From Pirellulaceae bacterium (GTDB lineage: Bacteria; Planctomycetota; Planctomycetia; Pirellulales; Pirellulaceae): a stretch of 9,094 nt of DNA. The position numbers and the translations under genes were made by a program. The notes beneath the pieces are model-generated. The model was not told the origin of the DNA, ran no database searches, and was given only the letters and a program-made list of their open reading frames with translations. Shown here piece by piece: positions 1 to 7,169 of the stretch; positions within the stretch are counted from its first letter, which is position 1; each line of letters starts with the position of its first letter. Location: NCBI GenBank assembly GCA_020846515.1, contig JADLDX010000005.1, positions 1 to 9,094 on the forward strand, given 5' to 3'.

Positions 1-251
1 GACTCATCATCGTGAGTGTCCACCCCTACATCTACCGCATGCTGCACCCCATCGGGTGACTCTGCGGCAACTCCCGCCACGTGTCCATTATCAGGTCGCG
101 TTGACTGAAGCCGCCCTGTGCGATTGAGGGCGTCGCGTAGGAGGAATTCGATCTGGCCGTTGGCACTGCGCAGCTCATCAGCCGCCCAGTGCTTGATCGC
201 TTTGAGGATCACCGGATCGATTCGCAATAAGAATGTATCGTGCTTGGCCAA
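1..251 (-). CDS. Arc-like ribbon-helix-helix DNA-binding protein (3' end outside window)
   Basis: Reading the minus strand from a TTG at 251-249 gives an open frame of 83 codons with no stop before the window edge. The N-terminus begins MAKHDTFLLRIDPVILKAIK and continues with HWAADELRSANGQIEFLLRD. This is the strand-helix-helix pattern of the MetJ/Arc fold: a short beta strand (FLLRI), helix A (about residues 13-28), and helix B after the conserved NGQIEFLLR turn. Residues after about 48 are polar, rich in D, G, V and H, and look disordered. The TTG start is supported by an AGGCGG at 258-263, six bases upstream, and by the domain starting immediately after it. No ATG or GTG start fits. The gene lies 14 nt downstream of the SPFH gene, so the two are probably cotranscribed and translationally coupled. 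A role as a DNA-binding regulator is inferred from the fold; its target is unknown. Confidence 0.82.
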   Translation of the reverse strand, partial: MAKHDTFLLRIDPVILKAIKHWAADELRSANGQIEFLLRDALNRTGRLQSTRPDNGHVAGVAAESPDGVQHAVDVGVDTHDDE

Positions 252-265
252 ACCAGACCGCCTAA

Positions 266-1216
266 CTAATTGGTACCTGTATTGATGACCGGCTGCGTAT
301 GCCGGTCGCTGCAGAGAACGACTAGCAAGTTTGAGACCATTTGTGCTCGACGTTCGTCATCTAAGTGCACCATTTTGCCAGCGGCCAGTTGCTCCAAGGC
401 CATTTCTACCATCCCTACAGCTCCTTCGACAATTTTGGTCCGCGCGGCCACCACGGCGTGTGCTTGTTGACGCTGCAACATCGCCGCTGCAATCTCGGCG
501 GAATAAGCCAGGTGGCTTAAGCGAGCCTCGATCACTTCGACGCCTGCTTTATGGAGTCGATCTTGAATATCTTTACGCAACTGATCACAAATAATGTCTG
601 GGCTGCCACGCAGACTCGTTTCATGATCTTCGCTGTCGTACGGGTAGCGGGATGCCAATGAGCGAATGGCGGCGTCGGTTTGCACGCCGACAAAGTCTTC
701 GTAGTCATCCACCTCAAAGAGCGCTTCGGCCGTATTGACCACTTTCCACACAACGACTGCGGAGATGTCAATTGGATTGCCGTCACGGTCATTGACCTTG
801 GCAGGTCGTCCGTGAGTGCGCGATTGTTTCTCGACGATTTTGCCGGCAGCATCGTGCGTGGCTGGGACATTCTTGGAACCTGTCTCAAAGTTGCGTACGC
901 GTAACGAGATATGCTTCTTGGAGTAAAACGGATTGACCCAAAAGAAGCCGCTTTCTTTGGCAGTTCCGATGTACTCACCAAACAGGAGGAACACGCGTGC
1001 CTCATTCGGTGCTATGGCCACCAACCCGAACAAGCCAACAAAGCCCGACAGTCCCGTAGCAGCCATGGCCAAGACACTCACTACCGTCAGCGGCACGTTG
1101 CCTTCGACTAGCGTCAGTAGGAGTCCCCAAGCAGGCACGCCTACAATCAGCAACGTCAAGCACAGTGCCAGCGCACCCCAGCCGGAAATCGGACGAATCG
1201 TCTTTTCTTGCGTCAT
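266..1216 (-). CDS. SPFH/Band-7 domain membrane protein
   Basis: This 316-residue protein belongs to the SPFH (stomatin/prohibitin/flotillin/HflK) superfamily. Residues 11-36 and 41-68 are two hydrophobic membrane segments. The Band-7 domain follows, from APNEARVFLLFGEY (about 69) to about 245, with typical signatures: SGFFWVNPF, RVRNFET, DGNPIDISAVVVWKV, DDYEDFV, ASRYPYDS and GVEVIEARLSHLAYSAEIA. The C-terminus (IVEGAVGMVEMALEQL, then SNLLVVLCSD and a final NTGTN) matches the compact bacterial subfamily, without the long coiled-coil tail of flotillins. I chose the ATG at 1216 because the protein sequence becomes family-like there. A longer start at 1294 would add 26 uncharacteristic residues and cover the likely guaA promoter. 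An AGGA lies 11 nt upstream of the chosen ATG. Such proteins form membrane-associated oligomeric scaffolds; the function of this subfamily is unknown to me. A charged insert at about 115-141 interrupts the domain. Confidence 0.9.
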   Translation of the reverse strand: MTQEKTIRPISGWGALALCLTLLIVGVPAWGLLLTLVEGNVPLTVVSVLAMAATGLSGFVGLFGLVAIAPNEARVFLLFGEYIGTAKESGFFWVNPFYSKKHISLRVRNFETGSKNVPATHDAAGKIVEKQSRTHGRPAKVNDRDGNPIDISAVVVWKVVNTAEALFEVDDYEDFVGVQTDAAIRSLASRYPYDSEDHETSLRGSPDIICDQLRKDIQDRLHKAGVEVIEARLSHLAYSAEIAAAMLQRQQAHAVVAARTKIVEGAVGMVEMALEQLAAGKMVHLDDERRAQMVSNLLVVLCSDRHTQPVINTGTN

Positions 1217-1243
1217 GGAAAAAAGGTTCCTGTCGTTAGTGGC

Positions 1244-1272
1244 TTGCGCGCCGTGGGATTCACGGCTATACT
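1244..1272 (+). promoter_or_regulatory. candidate sigma70-type promoter for guaA
   Basis: TTGCGC (1244-1249) and TATACT (1267-1272) are separated by exactly 17 nt. They match the -35 and -10 consensus at 3 of 6 and 5 of 6 positions. Transcription would start near 1279 and leave a leader of about 100 nt before guaA. The site lies upstream of the chosen SPFH start, in the divergent intergenic region. This rests on pattern match only. Confidence 0.33.
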
Positions 1273-1327
1273 GCCATGCTTTCATAGGCCGCATCCGGAC
1301 GCCAACAGGGCGCGCTGCCCCGTGGGG

Positions 1328-1339
1328 GTCAGGCCTGAC
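1328..1339. promoter_or_regulatory. perfect 12-bp palindrome in the guaA leader
   Basis: GTCAGGCCTGAC is a perfect 12-bp palindrome between the putative guaA promoter and the guaA start. A second small inverted repeat, CCCC-GT-GGGG (1318-1327), directly precedes it. It could be an operator for a dimeric repressor or part of a leader hairpin. No known regulator or riboswitch consensus is recognised, so the call is weak. Confidence 0.25.
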
Positions 1340-1379
1340 GGCGCGGTCGCCTTCCGAGAGCGTTTAGGACCGTACACTG

Positions 1380-2966
1380 ATGACAGGCGTCGATAAGGGA
1401 ATGGGATCCGCCACTGCGAATCTGGCAGACGAAAAAGTATTGGTTTTCGACTTCGGTTCGCAATATGCCCAATTGATTGCCAGGCGAGTTCGCGAGCAGA
1501 ATGTTTATTGCGAAATCGTGCGGAACGACTTGCCGGCGTCGATCGTGGCTGCCAAAAAGCCCAAAGGCATCATTCTTTCTGGCGGGCCTGCCAGCGTATA
1601 CGCCAAGGGTGCCCCGCAGTGCGATCCGGGGATTTTCCATTTGGGAATACCGGTCTTAGGCATCTGTTACGGCATGCAATTGGCCTGCCAGGCGCTGGGT
1701 GGCGAAGTTGTCAATTGCCGCACGCGCGAGTTTGGCCGGGCTGTACTCAAGGTCGGTAATCGCACGGATCCCCTGCTTGCCGGTTTGCCAAGCGAACTGG
1801 ACGTGTGGATGAGCCATGGTGATCAAGTTTCTCAGATCGCCACGCATTTCGAATCGCTCGGCTCGACGGCCACCTGCCCGGTAGCCGTTGTCAGACATAC
1901 CCAAATGAAACTGTATGGTATCCAGTTCCACCCCGAGGTGACGCACACGCCACTGGGTGGCACCATCTTGCACAACTTTTTATACGGCATTTGTGGTTGC
2001 GAAGGCACGTGGCATTTAACCGACTTTGCGGCGCAAGAGATTGAGCGCCTGCGCGCTCGCATCGGCAAGGAACGCGTCATTTGCGGACTTTCCGGAGGCG
2101 TAGATAGCGCCGTCACCGCCGCTCTGCTCTACAAAGCCATTGGTTCTCAGCTCAGTTGCATCCTGGTCGATAACGGCTTGCTGCGCAAAGACGAGCAGTC
2201 TGGCGTGCTGGCTGAGTTCACCAATCACTTCAAAGCAGACTTGCATGTCGTTGACGCCCAGGATCGTTTTTTGGACAACCTGAAGGGCATTACTGAACCA
2301 CAAGAAAAACGCAAACGCATCGGCTACTGGTTTATCGAATGCTTTAAAGAAGAAGCCAAAGCAATTCAAGGCGCCAAGTACCTGGCCCAAGGCACGTTGT
2401 ATCCCGATGTGATCGAAAGTGGTGCGGCACCTGATGGTCCGGCGGCCACGATCAAGCTGCACCACAACGTCGGTGGACTACCCGAGCAATTAGGCTTTGA
2501 GTTGGTTGAACCGCTTCGCGATTTGTTTAAGGACGAAGTACGTCAATTGGGACTCGAGCTCGGACTGCCTGAAGCATTGGTTTGGCGTCATCCGTTTCCG
2601 GGTCCCGGCCTGGCCGTGCGCTGTTTGGGCGAAGTGACTCGCGAGAAGATCGCGGTGCTGCGCGAGGCCGACAGCATTGTTGTCAGTGAGATCCAAGCCG
2701 CTGGGCTTTACCGTCAAACCTCGCAGGTCTTCGCCGTATTGCTACCTGTGCAAAGTGTGGGCGTCATGGGCGACGCGCGCACATACGAAAATGCTGTCGC
2801 CATTCGAGCAGTCAACAGTGAAGATTTCATGACTGCCGATTGGAGTCGTTTGCCCTACGAACTTCTCGCCCGCATCAGTAGTCGTATCATTAATGAAGTT
2901 CGTGGCGTTAATCGCGTGGTTTACGATATCTCCAGCAAGCCTCCGGCCACGATCGAGTGGGAGTGA
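1380..2966 (+). CDS. guaA: GMP synthase (glutamine-hydrolysing)
   Basis: GuaA converts XMP to GMP in the cytoplasm, using ATP and ammonia released from glutamine; this is the last step of guanine nucleotide synthesis. The 528-residue length is normal for the family. The class I glutamine amidotransferase domain spans about 19-205: SGGPASVY at 67-74, nucleophile Cys96 in GICYGMQ, and His184 and Glu186 in QFHPEV. The ATP-pyrophosphatase domain follows, with the P-loop SGGVDS at 238-243. The C-terminal dimerisation domain contains RHPFPGPGL and ends in [12 protein letters not shown], the usual GuaA terminus. The ATG at 1380 has AGGA 10 nt upstream. The ATG at 1401 is possible but has a poorly spaced ribosome site. 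About 18 residues precede the conserved core. It is the first gene of a guaA-pyrD-trpS cluster. All catalytic residues are intact. The stop codon lies in a 14-bp tandem duplication. Confidence 0.98.
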   Translation: MTGVDKGMGSATANLADEKVLVFDFGSQYAQLIARRVREQNVYCEIVRNDLPASIVAAKKPKGIILSGGPASVYAKGAPQCDPGIFHLGIPVLGICYGMQLACQALGGEVVNCRTREFGRAVLKVGNRTDPLLAGLPSELDVWMSHGDQVSQIATHFESLGSTATCPVAVVRHTQMKLYGIQFHPEVTHTPLGGTILHNFLYGICGCEGTWHLTDFAAQEIERLRARIGKERVICGLSGGVDSAVTAALLYKAIGSQLSCILVDNGLLRKDEQSGVLAEFTNHFKADLHVVDAQDRFLDNLKGITEPQEKRKRIGYWFIECFKEEAKAIQGAKYLAQGTLYPDVIESGAAPDGPAATIKLHHNVGGLPEQLGFELVEPLRDLFKDEVRQLGLELGLPEALVWRHPFPGPGLAVRCLGEVTREKIAVLREADSIVVSEIQAAGLYRQTSQVFAVLLPVQSVGVMGDARTYENAVAIRAVNSEDFMTADWSRLPYELLARISSRIINEVRGVNRVVYDISSKPPATIEWE

Positions 2967-2978
2967 TCGAGTGGGAGT
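2951..2978 (+). repeat. perfect 14-bp tandem duplication over the guaA stop codon
   Basis: GATCGAGTGGGAGT occurs twice back to back (2951-2964 and 2965-2978), followed by AA. The first copy encodes the terminal IEWE of GuaA, and the junction creates the present TGA stop. The second copy ends in GAGTAA, which in the undivided sequence would have given IEWE followed by TAA. A slippage duplication that left the protein unchanged while moving the stop is the simplest reading. Confidence 0.85.
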
Positions 2979-2992
2979 AAAGTGAATCGATT

Positions 2993-2997
2993 AGGAG
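2993..2997 (+). promoter_or_regulatory. Shine-Dalgarno site for pyrD
   Basis: AGGAG lies six bases before the GTG at 3004. It is the best ribosome-binding site in the window and decides the non-ATG start of pyrD. Confidence 0.75.
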
Positions 2998-3003
2998 AAA
3001 TCA

Positions 3004-4023
3004 GTGACCAACTTGTCGACCAATGCTAACGAACCTCGGCCCGGCCAGAGCCAAGCCAGCCCTGAGGTAGACTTGCGCGTTCAGCTTGGACGACTAACGC
3101 TGCGCAATCCGATTTTGACCGCGTCGGGCACGTTTGGGTACGCGCGCGAAATGGCAGGCCTGGTCGATTTGAGCCAGTTGGGAGGCGTGCTTCCCAAGAC
3201 GATCACGTTGGCCCCCAGAGCTGGAAACACTCCTTGGCGCACGGTGGAAACATCGGCCGGGTTGCTCAACTCCATTGGCTTGGACAATGATGGCGTCGAT
3301 GCCTTCATTGCGGGCCATTTGCCGTATTTGCGTACGCTGGATACTGCGGTCATCGTCAGCATCGCTGGTAAGAGTCATGAAGAATTCGTGGAACTGGCCA
3401 AACGCCTTGAAGCGGCCGGCCCAGGAGTGGCTGCCCTTGAATTGAACATCTCATGTCCCAACGTCACCGGTGGAGTCGACTTTGGCACAGACCCGATGGC
3501 CTGTCATGCCGTGGTCAGCGGCGTGCGCGCCGCGACATCACTGCCCATCCTGGCCAAGCTTACTCCCAACGTCACGCGCATCGTAGACATCGCGAGAGCG
3601 GCCGCGGATGCCGGTGCCGATGCGGTCTGCTGCATCAATACTCTGCTGGGCATGGCCGTCGATTGGCGCAAACGCCGTGCCATGCTGGGAAACATTATGG
3701 GTGGCCTGAGCGGACCAGCCATCAAACCGGTCGCCCTGCGCTGCGTGTATCAGATCGCCAGCACACTTAACATTCCTGTGGTGGGCATCGGTGGTATCGC
3801 CACGATGGATGACGTCATGGAGTTTATCGTGGCTGGTGCATCGGCGGTGCAAATTGGTACAGCCAACTATTACGATCCGACAGTTTCACAAAGACTTGTC
3901 GAACAATTGCCTGCGGCCTTGGCACAGATCGATTGCCGTTCGATGGCCAGCGCCACAGGCTGCATGCTGACGCAACGTGCGTCCTCCAACCCAATCGCCT
4001 TACAGCCTTCAGCCACAAAGTAA
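3004..4023 (+). CDS. pyrD: dihydroorotate dehydrogenase, class 1B catalytic subunit
   Basis: This FMN-dependent TIM-barrel enzyme oxidises dihydroorotate to orotate, the fourth step of pyrimidine synthesis. Class 1 is shown by the catalytic cysteine, Cys151 in LNISCPNV (class 2 enzymes have serine). Class 1B is suggested by PKTITLAPR (64-72), [12 protein letters not shown] (84-95), [16 protein letters not shown] (184-191), [15 protein letters not shown] (211-225), [15 protein letters not shown] (232-246), GIGGI (261-265) and [15 protein letters not shown] and substrate contacts Lys65, Asn148, Lys185 and Asn211 are present. The start is GTG with a strong Shine-Dalgarno. Its 339 residues exceed the usual length of about 305-310, owing to a polar N-terminal extension of about 22 residues and a tail of about 20. 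Class 1B enzymes normally work with PyrK, an iron-sulfur/FAD subunit that passes electrons to NAD; no pyrK is in this window. The gene follows guaA by 37 nt and precedes trpS by 11 nt. Confidence 0.95.
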   Translation: MTNLSTNANEPRPGQSQASPEVDLRVQLGRLTLRNPILTASGTFGYAREMAGLVDLSQLGGVLPKTITLAPRAGNTPWRTVETSAGLLNSIGLDNDGVDAFIAGHLPYLRTLDTAVIVSIAGKSHEEFVELAKRLEAAGPGVAALELNISCPNVTGGVDFGTDPMACHAVVSGVRAATSLPILAKLTPNVTRIVDIARAAADAGADAVCCINTLLGMAVDWRKRRAMLGNIMGGLSGPAIKPVALRCVYQIASTLNIPVVGIGGIATMDDVMEFIVAGASAVQIGTANYYDPTVSQRLVEQLPAALAQIDCRSMASATGCMLTQRASSNPIALQPSATK

Positions 4024-4034
4024 TCGTCGACACT

Positions 4035-5003
4035 ATGCGTGTTCTATCGGGCATTCAACCTACCGGTCGTTTCCATTGGGGCAACTACTTCGGTGCCATT
4101 CGTCAGTACATTGACTTGCAACATGAGCACGATGGCTATTACTTCATTGCCAACCTGCATGCGCTGACGACCGTGCGCGACAAAGCAATGTTGCAATCGC
4201 TGACACGCGATGCAGCCATCGACCTGTTAGCCCTGGGACTGGACCCGAACAAGGCGACGCTATTTGTTCAATCCGATGTGCCAGAGGTTTCGGAACTGTG
4301 TTGGATACTGATGACCGGTACGCCCATGGGCTTGCTTGAGCGTTGTCATGCCTTTAAAGACAAACAGGCCCGCGGACTGGCGGCTGATGCGGGGTTGTTC
4401 ACTTACCCAGTCCTCATGGCGGCGGACATTCTGGCATATGATGCCAACTGGGTTCCGGTCGGTCAGGATCAGGTGCAACATATCGAGGTCTGTCGCGACC
4501 TGGCAGGCAGTTTTAATCACCAGTATGGCAAAGCGTTCGTTTTGCCCGAGGCCCGTTTGCTGGGCAACGCCGCCAAGGTGCCGGGATTGGACGGCGAGAA
4601 AATGTCCAAGAGCTACAACAATACGTTAGGGATCTTTGAAGATGCCAAGGCTGTGCGCAAGAAGATCATGCGTATCACGACCGACAGCCGACCGATGGAG
4701 GAACCTGCCGACCCCGACAAAGACAACCTTTTCCAACTCTATCGCTTGGTGGCTACCACGGAAGAATTGGCCGCAATGGACGCGCTATATCGCCGCGGCG
4801 GTTTTGGTGATGGGGAAGTAAAAAAGGCGTTGGCTGACGCAGCGGAGCGTTATTTTGAGTCGGCTCGGCAACGTCGCGCTGAATTGGAAAACAATCCGGC
4901 CCACGTGACCGAAGTGCTCCTGGCAGGGGCGGCCAAAGCCCGAGCAACCGCTACAACCGTGTTGAATCGTGTCAAACAGGCCTGTGGACTACGCACATTC
5001 TGA
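4035..5003 (+). CDS. trpS: tryptophanyl-tRNA synthetase
   Basis: TrpRS, a class Ic aminoacyl-tRNA synthetase, activates tryptophan with ATP and loads it onto tRNA-Trp as a homodimer in the cytoplasm. The 322-residue length is typical of bacterial TrpRS. The HIGH-type signature is HWGN at 14-17 (after SGIQPTGRF), and the KMSKS loop is intact at 189-193 ([10 protein letters not shown]). [13 protein letters not shown] (about 123-135) carries the tryptophan-recognising Asp131, and [12 protein letters not shown] follows. I chose the ATG at 4035 because [11 protein letters not shown] is the usual bacterial N-terminus; an upstream in-frame ATG at 3933 would lie inside pyrD. The gap to pyrD is only 11 nt and no Shine-Dalgarno is visible, so translation may be coupled to pyrD. 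No tryptophan-rich leader or T-box is seen, consistent with expression as part of the guaA-pyrD cluster. Confidence 0.97.
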   Translation: MRVLSGIQPTGRFHWGNYFGAIRQYIDLQHEHDGYYFIANLHALTTVRDKAMLQSLTRDAAIDLLALGLDPNKATLFVQSDVPEVSELCWILMTGTPMGLLERCHAFKDKQARGLAADAGLFTYPVLMAADILAYDANWVPVGQDQVQHIEVCRDLAGSFNHQYGKAFVLPEARLLGNAAKVPGLDGEKMSKSYNNTLGIFEDAKAVRKKIMRITTDSRPMEEPADPDKDNLFQLYRLVATTEELAAMDALYRRGGFGDGEVKKALADAAERYFESARQRRAELENNPAHVTEVLLAGAAKARATATTVLNRVKQACGLRTF

Positions 5004-5142
5004 CCCTTCCACGCCGCCCGAAGGTTGAAAACTGGCAAATTTTAAGCAGTCTTTAGGTTAACGGAACGTTCGACAAAATGGGTTGTCCCCAGCACGGCTG
5101 ACTGGATCACCATGACTCGCACTTACTGACTACCATAGCTGC

Positions 5143-6390
5143 ATGACGATTACCTTGCCCAATGCTGACGTATGCGACCGGTCTTTGCCGTTTTCGGACT
5201 CGGCCAAAGAAGCCATTTCGCTTTTGCAGGCCAGCATGGACGCGCAATCTGCCGATCGCTTGCAGCGAACTCGACTGGTCGTCCTCACACATTATCTGCC
5301 ACCCTACATGGGTCGTGTACTACAGCACGTGGCCCGCGTCATACCCAATACGAAGGTCCTGCTTTCGATACCACTGGAGCCCAATCGCAGTTACGCGCTG
5401 GATTGGGGCAGTCTGGATGTGCAAGTTCAGAAAAGTCTGATGCTGCGACGAAGATGGAAACATCGAGCCGGCTTTAACGACGAACTGTATGTGCACATGC
5501 CCTACGATACATACTCGCAACTGCGCGCGACCAAACCAGATCTCATTTTTTCCTACGAACTCGGCTTTCGGTCGCTAGCCAGTGCGCTCTATAGACGCCT
5601 GCACTCGCAAACGCGACTGGCATATTGTGTTTGTGTCAGCGAACACACAGAAGCTGGACGTGGCGGAGCTCGATGGCTGCTGCGCAAAACGTTGATCCGC
5701 CTGGCCGATGCCATCACTTATAACGGTCCGAGTTGCCGAAGTTACTTGCGACAGCTTGGAGTACCCGACTCAAAGCTCTTCCATTTTCCATATGCTGCAG
5801 ACGATCGCACCGAACCGCCACTGCGTGATCGAATTAGCGAACCCAATCGACGTTTGCTAGTGATCGGGCAACTCAATGAGCGTAAAGGAGTGATGCAGGC
5901 GTTGGAAGCCGTGTCTGCCTATGCCAATCAACACCCGGATCAATCATGGGACTTGACGTTCGTCGGCTCGGGACCGCTGCAAGACGATTTGAAAAACTAT
6001 CGCGCTGCGGCTAACTTAACGCTGCATGTTCTGGGCAGCATCGATCCAATTGAACTGGCCCCACGCTTGAATGATTACGGAGTTCTGCTGTTCCCTACAC
6101 TGGCCGATGAATGGGGACTGGTCGTGAACGAAGCTATGCGTGCCGGCTTGCCCGTGCTGGGCAGTTGCTATGCTCAAGCATCCAACACGCTCATCGACGA
6201 GGGGCGCAACGGTTGGGTCTACGCCCCCGACCGTCCCGAACAGTTGCATGAAAAGCTGGCCCGGATCTATCAGCTCACCAATCGCAAGATGGTAGAGATG
6301 CGAGACCATGCGCGCGGCACTGTCGCCCACATTACCAGTCAGTCCGTCGCCGCCGCCGCGTGCCAAATGTTCGAGCGTCTTCGGGGTTAA
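5143..6390 (+). CDS. GT-B fold glycosyltransferase, GT4-like
   Basis: This 415-residue protein is predicted to transfer a sugar from a nucleotide-sugar donor to an unidentified acceptor. After a polar N-terminal stretch of about 42 residues, the first Rossmann-like domain begins at TRLVVLTHYLPPYMGRV (43-59). The donor-binding domain starts near 237: LLVIGQLNERKGV (238-250), FVGSGP (273-278), and the retaining-transferase motif around DEWGLVVNEAMRAGLPVLGS (322-341). In the usual E-x7-E spacing the first acid is Asp322 and the second Glu330. Lys248 of the phosphate-binding loop is kept, but the arginine common in VGRL is Gln243. There is no membrane segment or signal peptide, so it is probably cytosolic or peripheral. 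Cell-surface polysaccharide or glycolipid synthesis is likely but not shown, since no other glycan genes are nearby. The ATG at 5143 has no clear ribosome site; the ATG at 5236 (residue 32) is an alternative. The preceding 139 nt holds only a small palindrome (GAACGTTC, 5064-5071). Confidence 0.88.
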   Translation: MTITLPNADVCDRSLPFSDSAKEAISLLQASMDAQSADRLQRTRLVVLTHYLPPYMGRVLQHVARVIPNTKVLLSIPLEPNRSYALDWGSLDVQVQKSLMLRRRWKHRAGFNDELYVHMPYDTYSQLRATKPDLIFSYELGFRSLASALYRRLHSQTRLAYCVCVSEHTEAGRGGARWLLRKTLIRLADAITYNGPSCRSYLRQLGVPDSKLFHFPYAADDRTEPPLRDRISEPNRRLLVIGQLNERKGVMQALEAVSAYANQHPDQSWDLTFVGSGPLQDDLKNYRAAANLTLHVLGSIDPIELAPRLNDYGVLLFPTLADEWGLVVNEAMRAGLPVLGSCYAQASNTLIDEGRNGWVYAPDRPEQLHEKLARIYQLTNRKMVEMRDHARGTVAHITSQSVAAAACQMFERLRG

Positions 6391-6393
6391 CGT

Positions 6394-6551
6394 CAATACC
6401 GTTTAAATTTGAGCGGAGCAGCGCAAGCTGCCCGGTGTTTCTGTGAGAAAAGCCAAGCAGAACCGGACGGCTCGCGCCGATGCCGCTATAAGTGGAACCG
6501 GACGGCTCGCGCCGATTCCGCTTTAAGTAGATGGAAAATTGAACGGTATTG
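6394..6551. mobile_element. 158-bp MITE-like element with terminal inverted repeats
   Basis: CAATACCGTTTAAATTT (6394-6410) is matched in inverted orientation by AAAATTGAACGGTATTG (6535-6551), 15 of 17 positions. Directly outside are direct repeats: GGGGTTAACGT (6383-6393) and GGGGTTCACGT (6551-6561), 10 of 11 identical, with the right copy sharing one base with the terminal repeat. Inside are hairpins: GCAGC-GCAA-GCTGC (6418-6431, a GNRA tetraloop), TTTCT-GTG-AGAAA (6438-6450), and CGGC-TCGC-GCCG at 6468-6479 and 6503-6514. There is no coding capacity. It fills the gap between two convergent genes, and the left direct repeat contains the glycosyltransferase stop codon. Terminal repeats plus target-site-like duplications suggest a non-autonomous transposable element. 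A REP/BIME-like or terminator element is the alternative. I cannot test the copy number from this window. Confidence 0.55.
6460..6529 (+). repeat. two tandem 35-bp repeats
   Basis: Positions 6460-6494 and 6495-6529 are 32 of 35 identical, directly adjacent, with mismatches at unit positions 23, 29 and 35. Each unit starts GAACCGGACGGCTCGCGCCG and contains the CGGC-TCGC-GCCG hairpin. The second unit can add an outer GGAA/TTCC pairing. Similar CGGCTCGCGCCG motifs are, as I recall, dispersed in Pirellulaceae intergenic regions. The pair lies inside the 158-bp element. Confidence 0.85.
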
Positions 6552-6570
6552 GGGTTCACGTAGGTCTAGA

Positions 6571-6996
6571 TCATTTACCGACGAAGTAATCTACGACCAC
6601 TGCTTTGTCTAAGTGCGGTAGCAACTGATCGACGAAGGCCTTGTGAGCGGGATGAGGCAAATAGACTTCGCGGTCTTTTTCGCCTTTGAAGGTCACCAGA
6701 AAACAATGGGTCAGCCCTTCGTTGAGTCCTTCGGGTGAGTTATTCACGCCGTACTCAAAATCGATGATGCCTGGAATTTTTTTAGGCAGCCCGCGAAATT
6801 CTTCGACCAGTTTATCGATCTGTGCTTTCGTGGCAGAATCTTTGAACTTGAACATCACCATATGCCGCAGTGGGGCGGGCTTTGATTCTTGAGCCACAGT
6901 CAGGTTCCTTTCGACAAGCAGTGAGCCAGTTAGGGCGGCAAGGACGAGAACTGCCCCGGCCAGCAGCCGTTGGCAACCAAGAGAGAATTTTGACAT
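6571..6996 (-). CDS. secreted Dabb-domain (stress-responsive A/B barrel) protein
   Basis: This 141-residue protein has a Sec-type signal peptide (basic Lys3 and Arg10, hydrophobic core about 11-28, probable cleavage near TVA-QE at 35). A single Dabb domain of about 98 residues follows. Family signatures are LRHMVMFKFKD (43-53), the KKIPGIIDFEYGVNNSPEG stretch (72-90), THCFLVTFKGEKDRE (96-110) and YLPHPAHKAFVDQLLPHL (112-129). Dabb proteins form dimeric ferredoxin-like barrels; characterised relatives include plant stress proteins and some cyclase-like enzymes, but no reaction can be assigned here. Export to the periplasm-like space is inferred from the signal. The ATG at 6996 is supported by AGGAG (7007-7011, minus strand) 10 nt upstream and by the complete signal peptide. 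The frame stays open far upstream, but that region opposes the dnaJ gene. It is transcribed divergently from dnaJ and convergently with the glycosyltransferase. Confidence 0.92.
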   Translation of the reverse strand: MSKFSLGCQRLLAGAVLVLAALTGSLLVERNLTVAQESKPAPLRHMVMFKFKDSATKAQIDKLVEEFRGLPKKIPGIIDFEYGVNNSPEGLNEGLTHCFLVTFKGEKDREVYLPHPAHKAFVDQLLPHLDKAVVVDYFVGK

Positions 6997-7006
6997 GTTG
7001 AGCGTG

Positions 7007-7011
7007 CTCCT
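7007..7011 (-). promoter_or_regulatory. Shine-Dalgarno site for the Dabb gene
   Basis: On the minus strand AGGAG lies 10 nt before the ATG at 6996. It helps decide the start against the open frame continuing upstream. No convincing promoter for this gene was found in 7012-7169. Confidence 0.6.
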
Positions 7012-7169
7012 GGATGAACGATTTTGATACAGAGACGAGTGCCAGCTGGCGGAACCTATCAAACACAGCGGGCCTGCCATTTGCAAGATGGGGTGCGGCG
7101 GCGAAATTTTACCCGCCGAAACTGCCAAGATGACCGAACCAATGGCGACGATCGGCCAGGATGACAGCC

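Noticed and set aside
1279..1379. The 100-nt guaA leader as a purine riboswitch
   Set aside because: The conserved three-way-junction sequences of the purine family are not recognisable, and only short palindromes are present.
3933..4034. A 34-residue upstream extension of trpS
   Set aside because: It lies within the pyrD coding region in another frame, and TrpRS proteins normally begin at [11 protein letters not shown].
4820..4826. A slippery heptamer A-AAA-AAG in the zero frame of trpS, suggestive of programmed -1 frameshifting
   Set aside because: The -1 frame stops within a few codons and TrpRS is full length without it; it simply encodes Val-Lys-Lys.
5009..5030. CCTTC/GAAGG inverted repeat after trpS as a terminator
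   Set aside because: The stem is only 5 bp with a 10-nt loop and no T run follows.
5025..5053. TTGAAA downstream of trpS as a -35 for the glycosyltransferase
   Set aside because: No acceptable -10 occurs at 16-18 nt spacing.
6460..6529. Two similar repeats considered as a minimal CRISPR array
   Set aside because: The units are directly adjacent with no spacers, and no cas gene is present.
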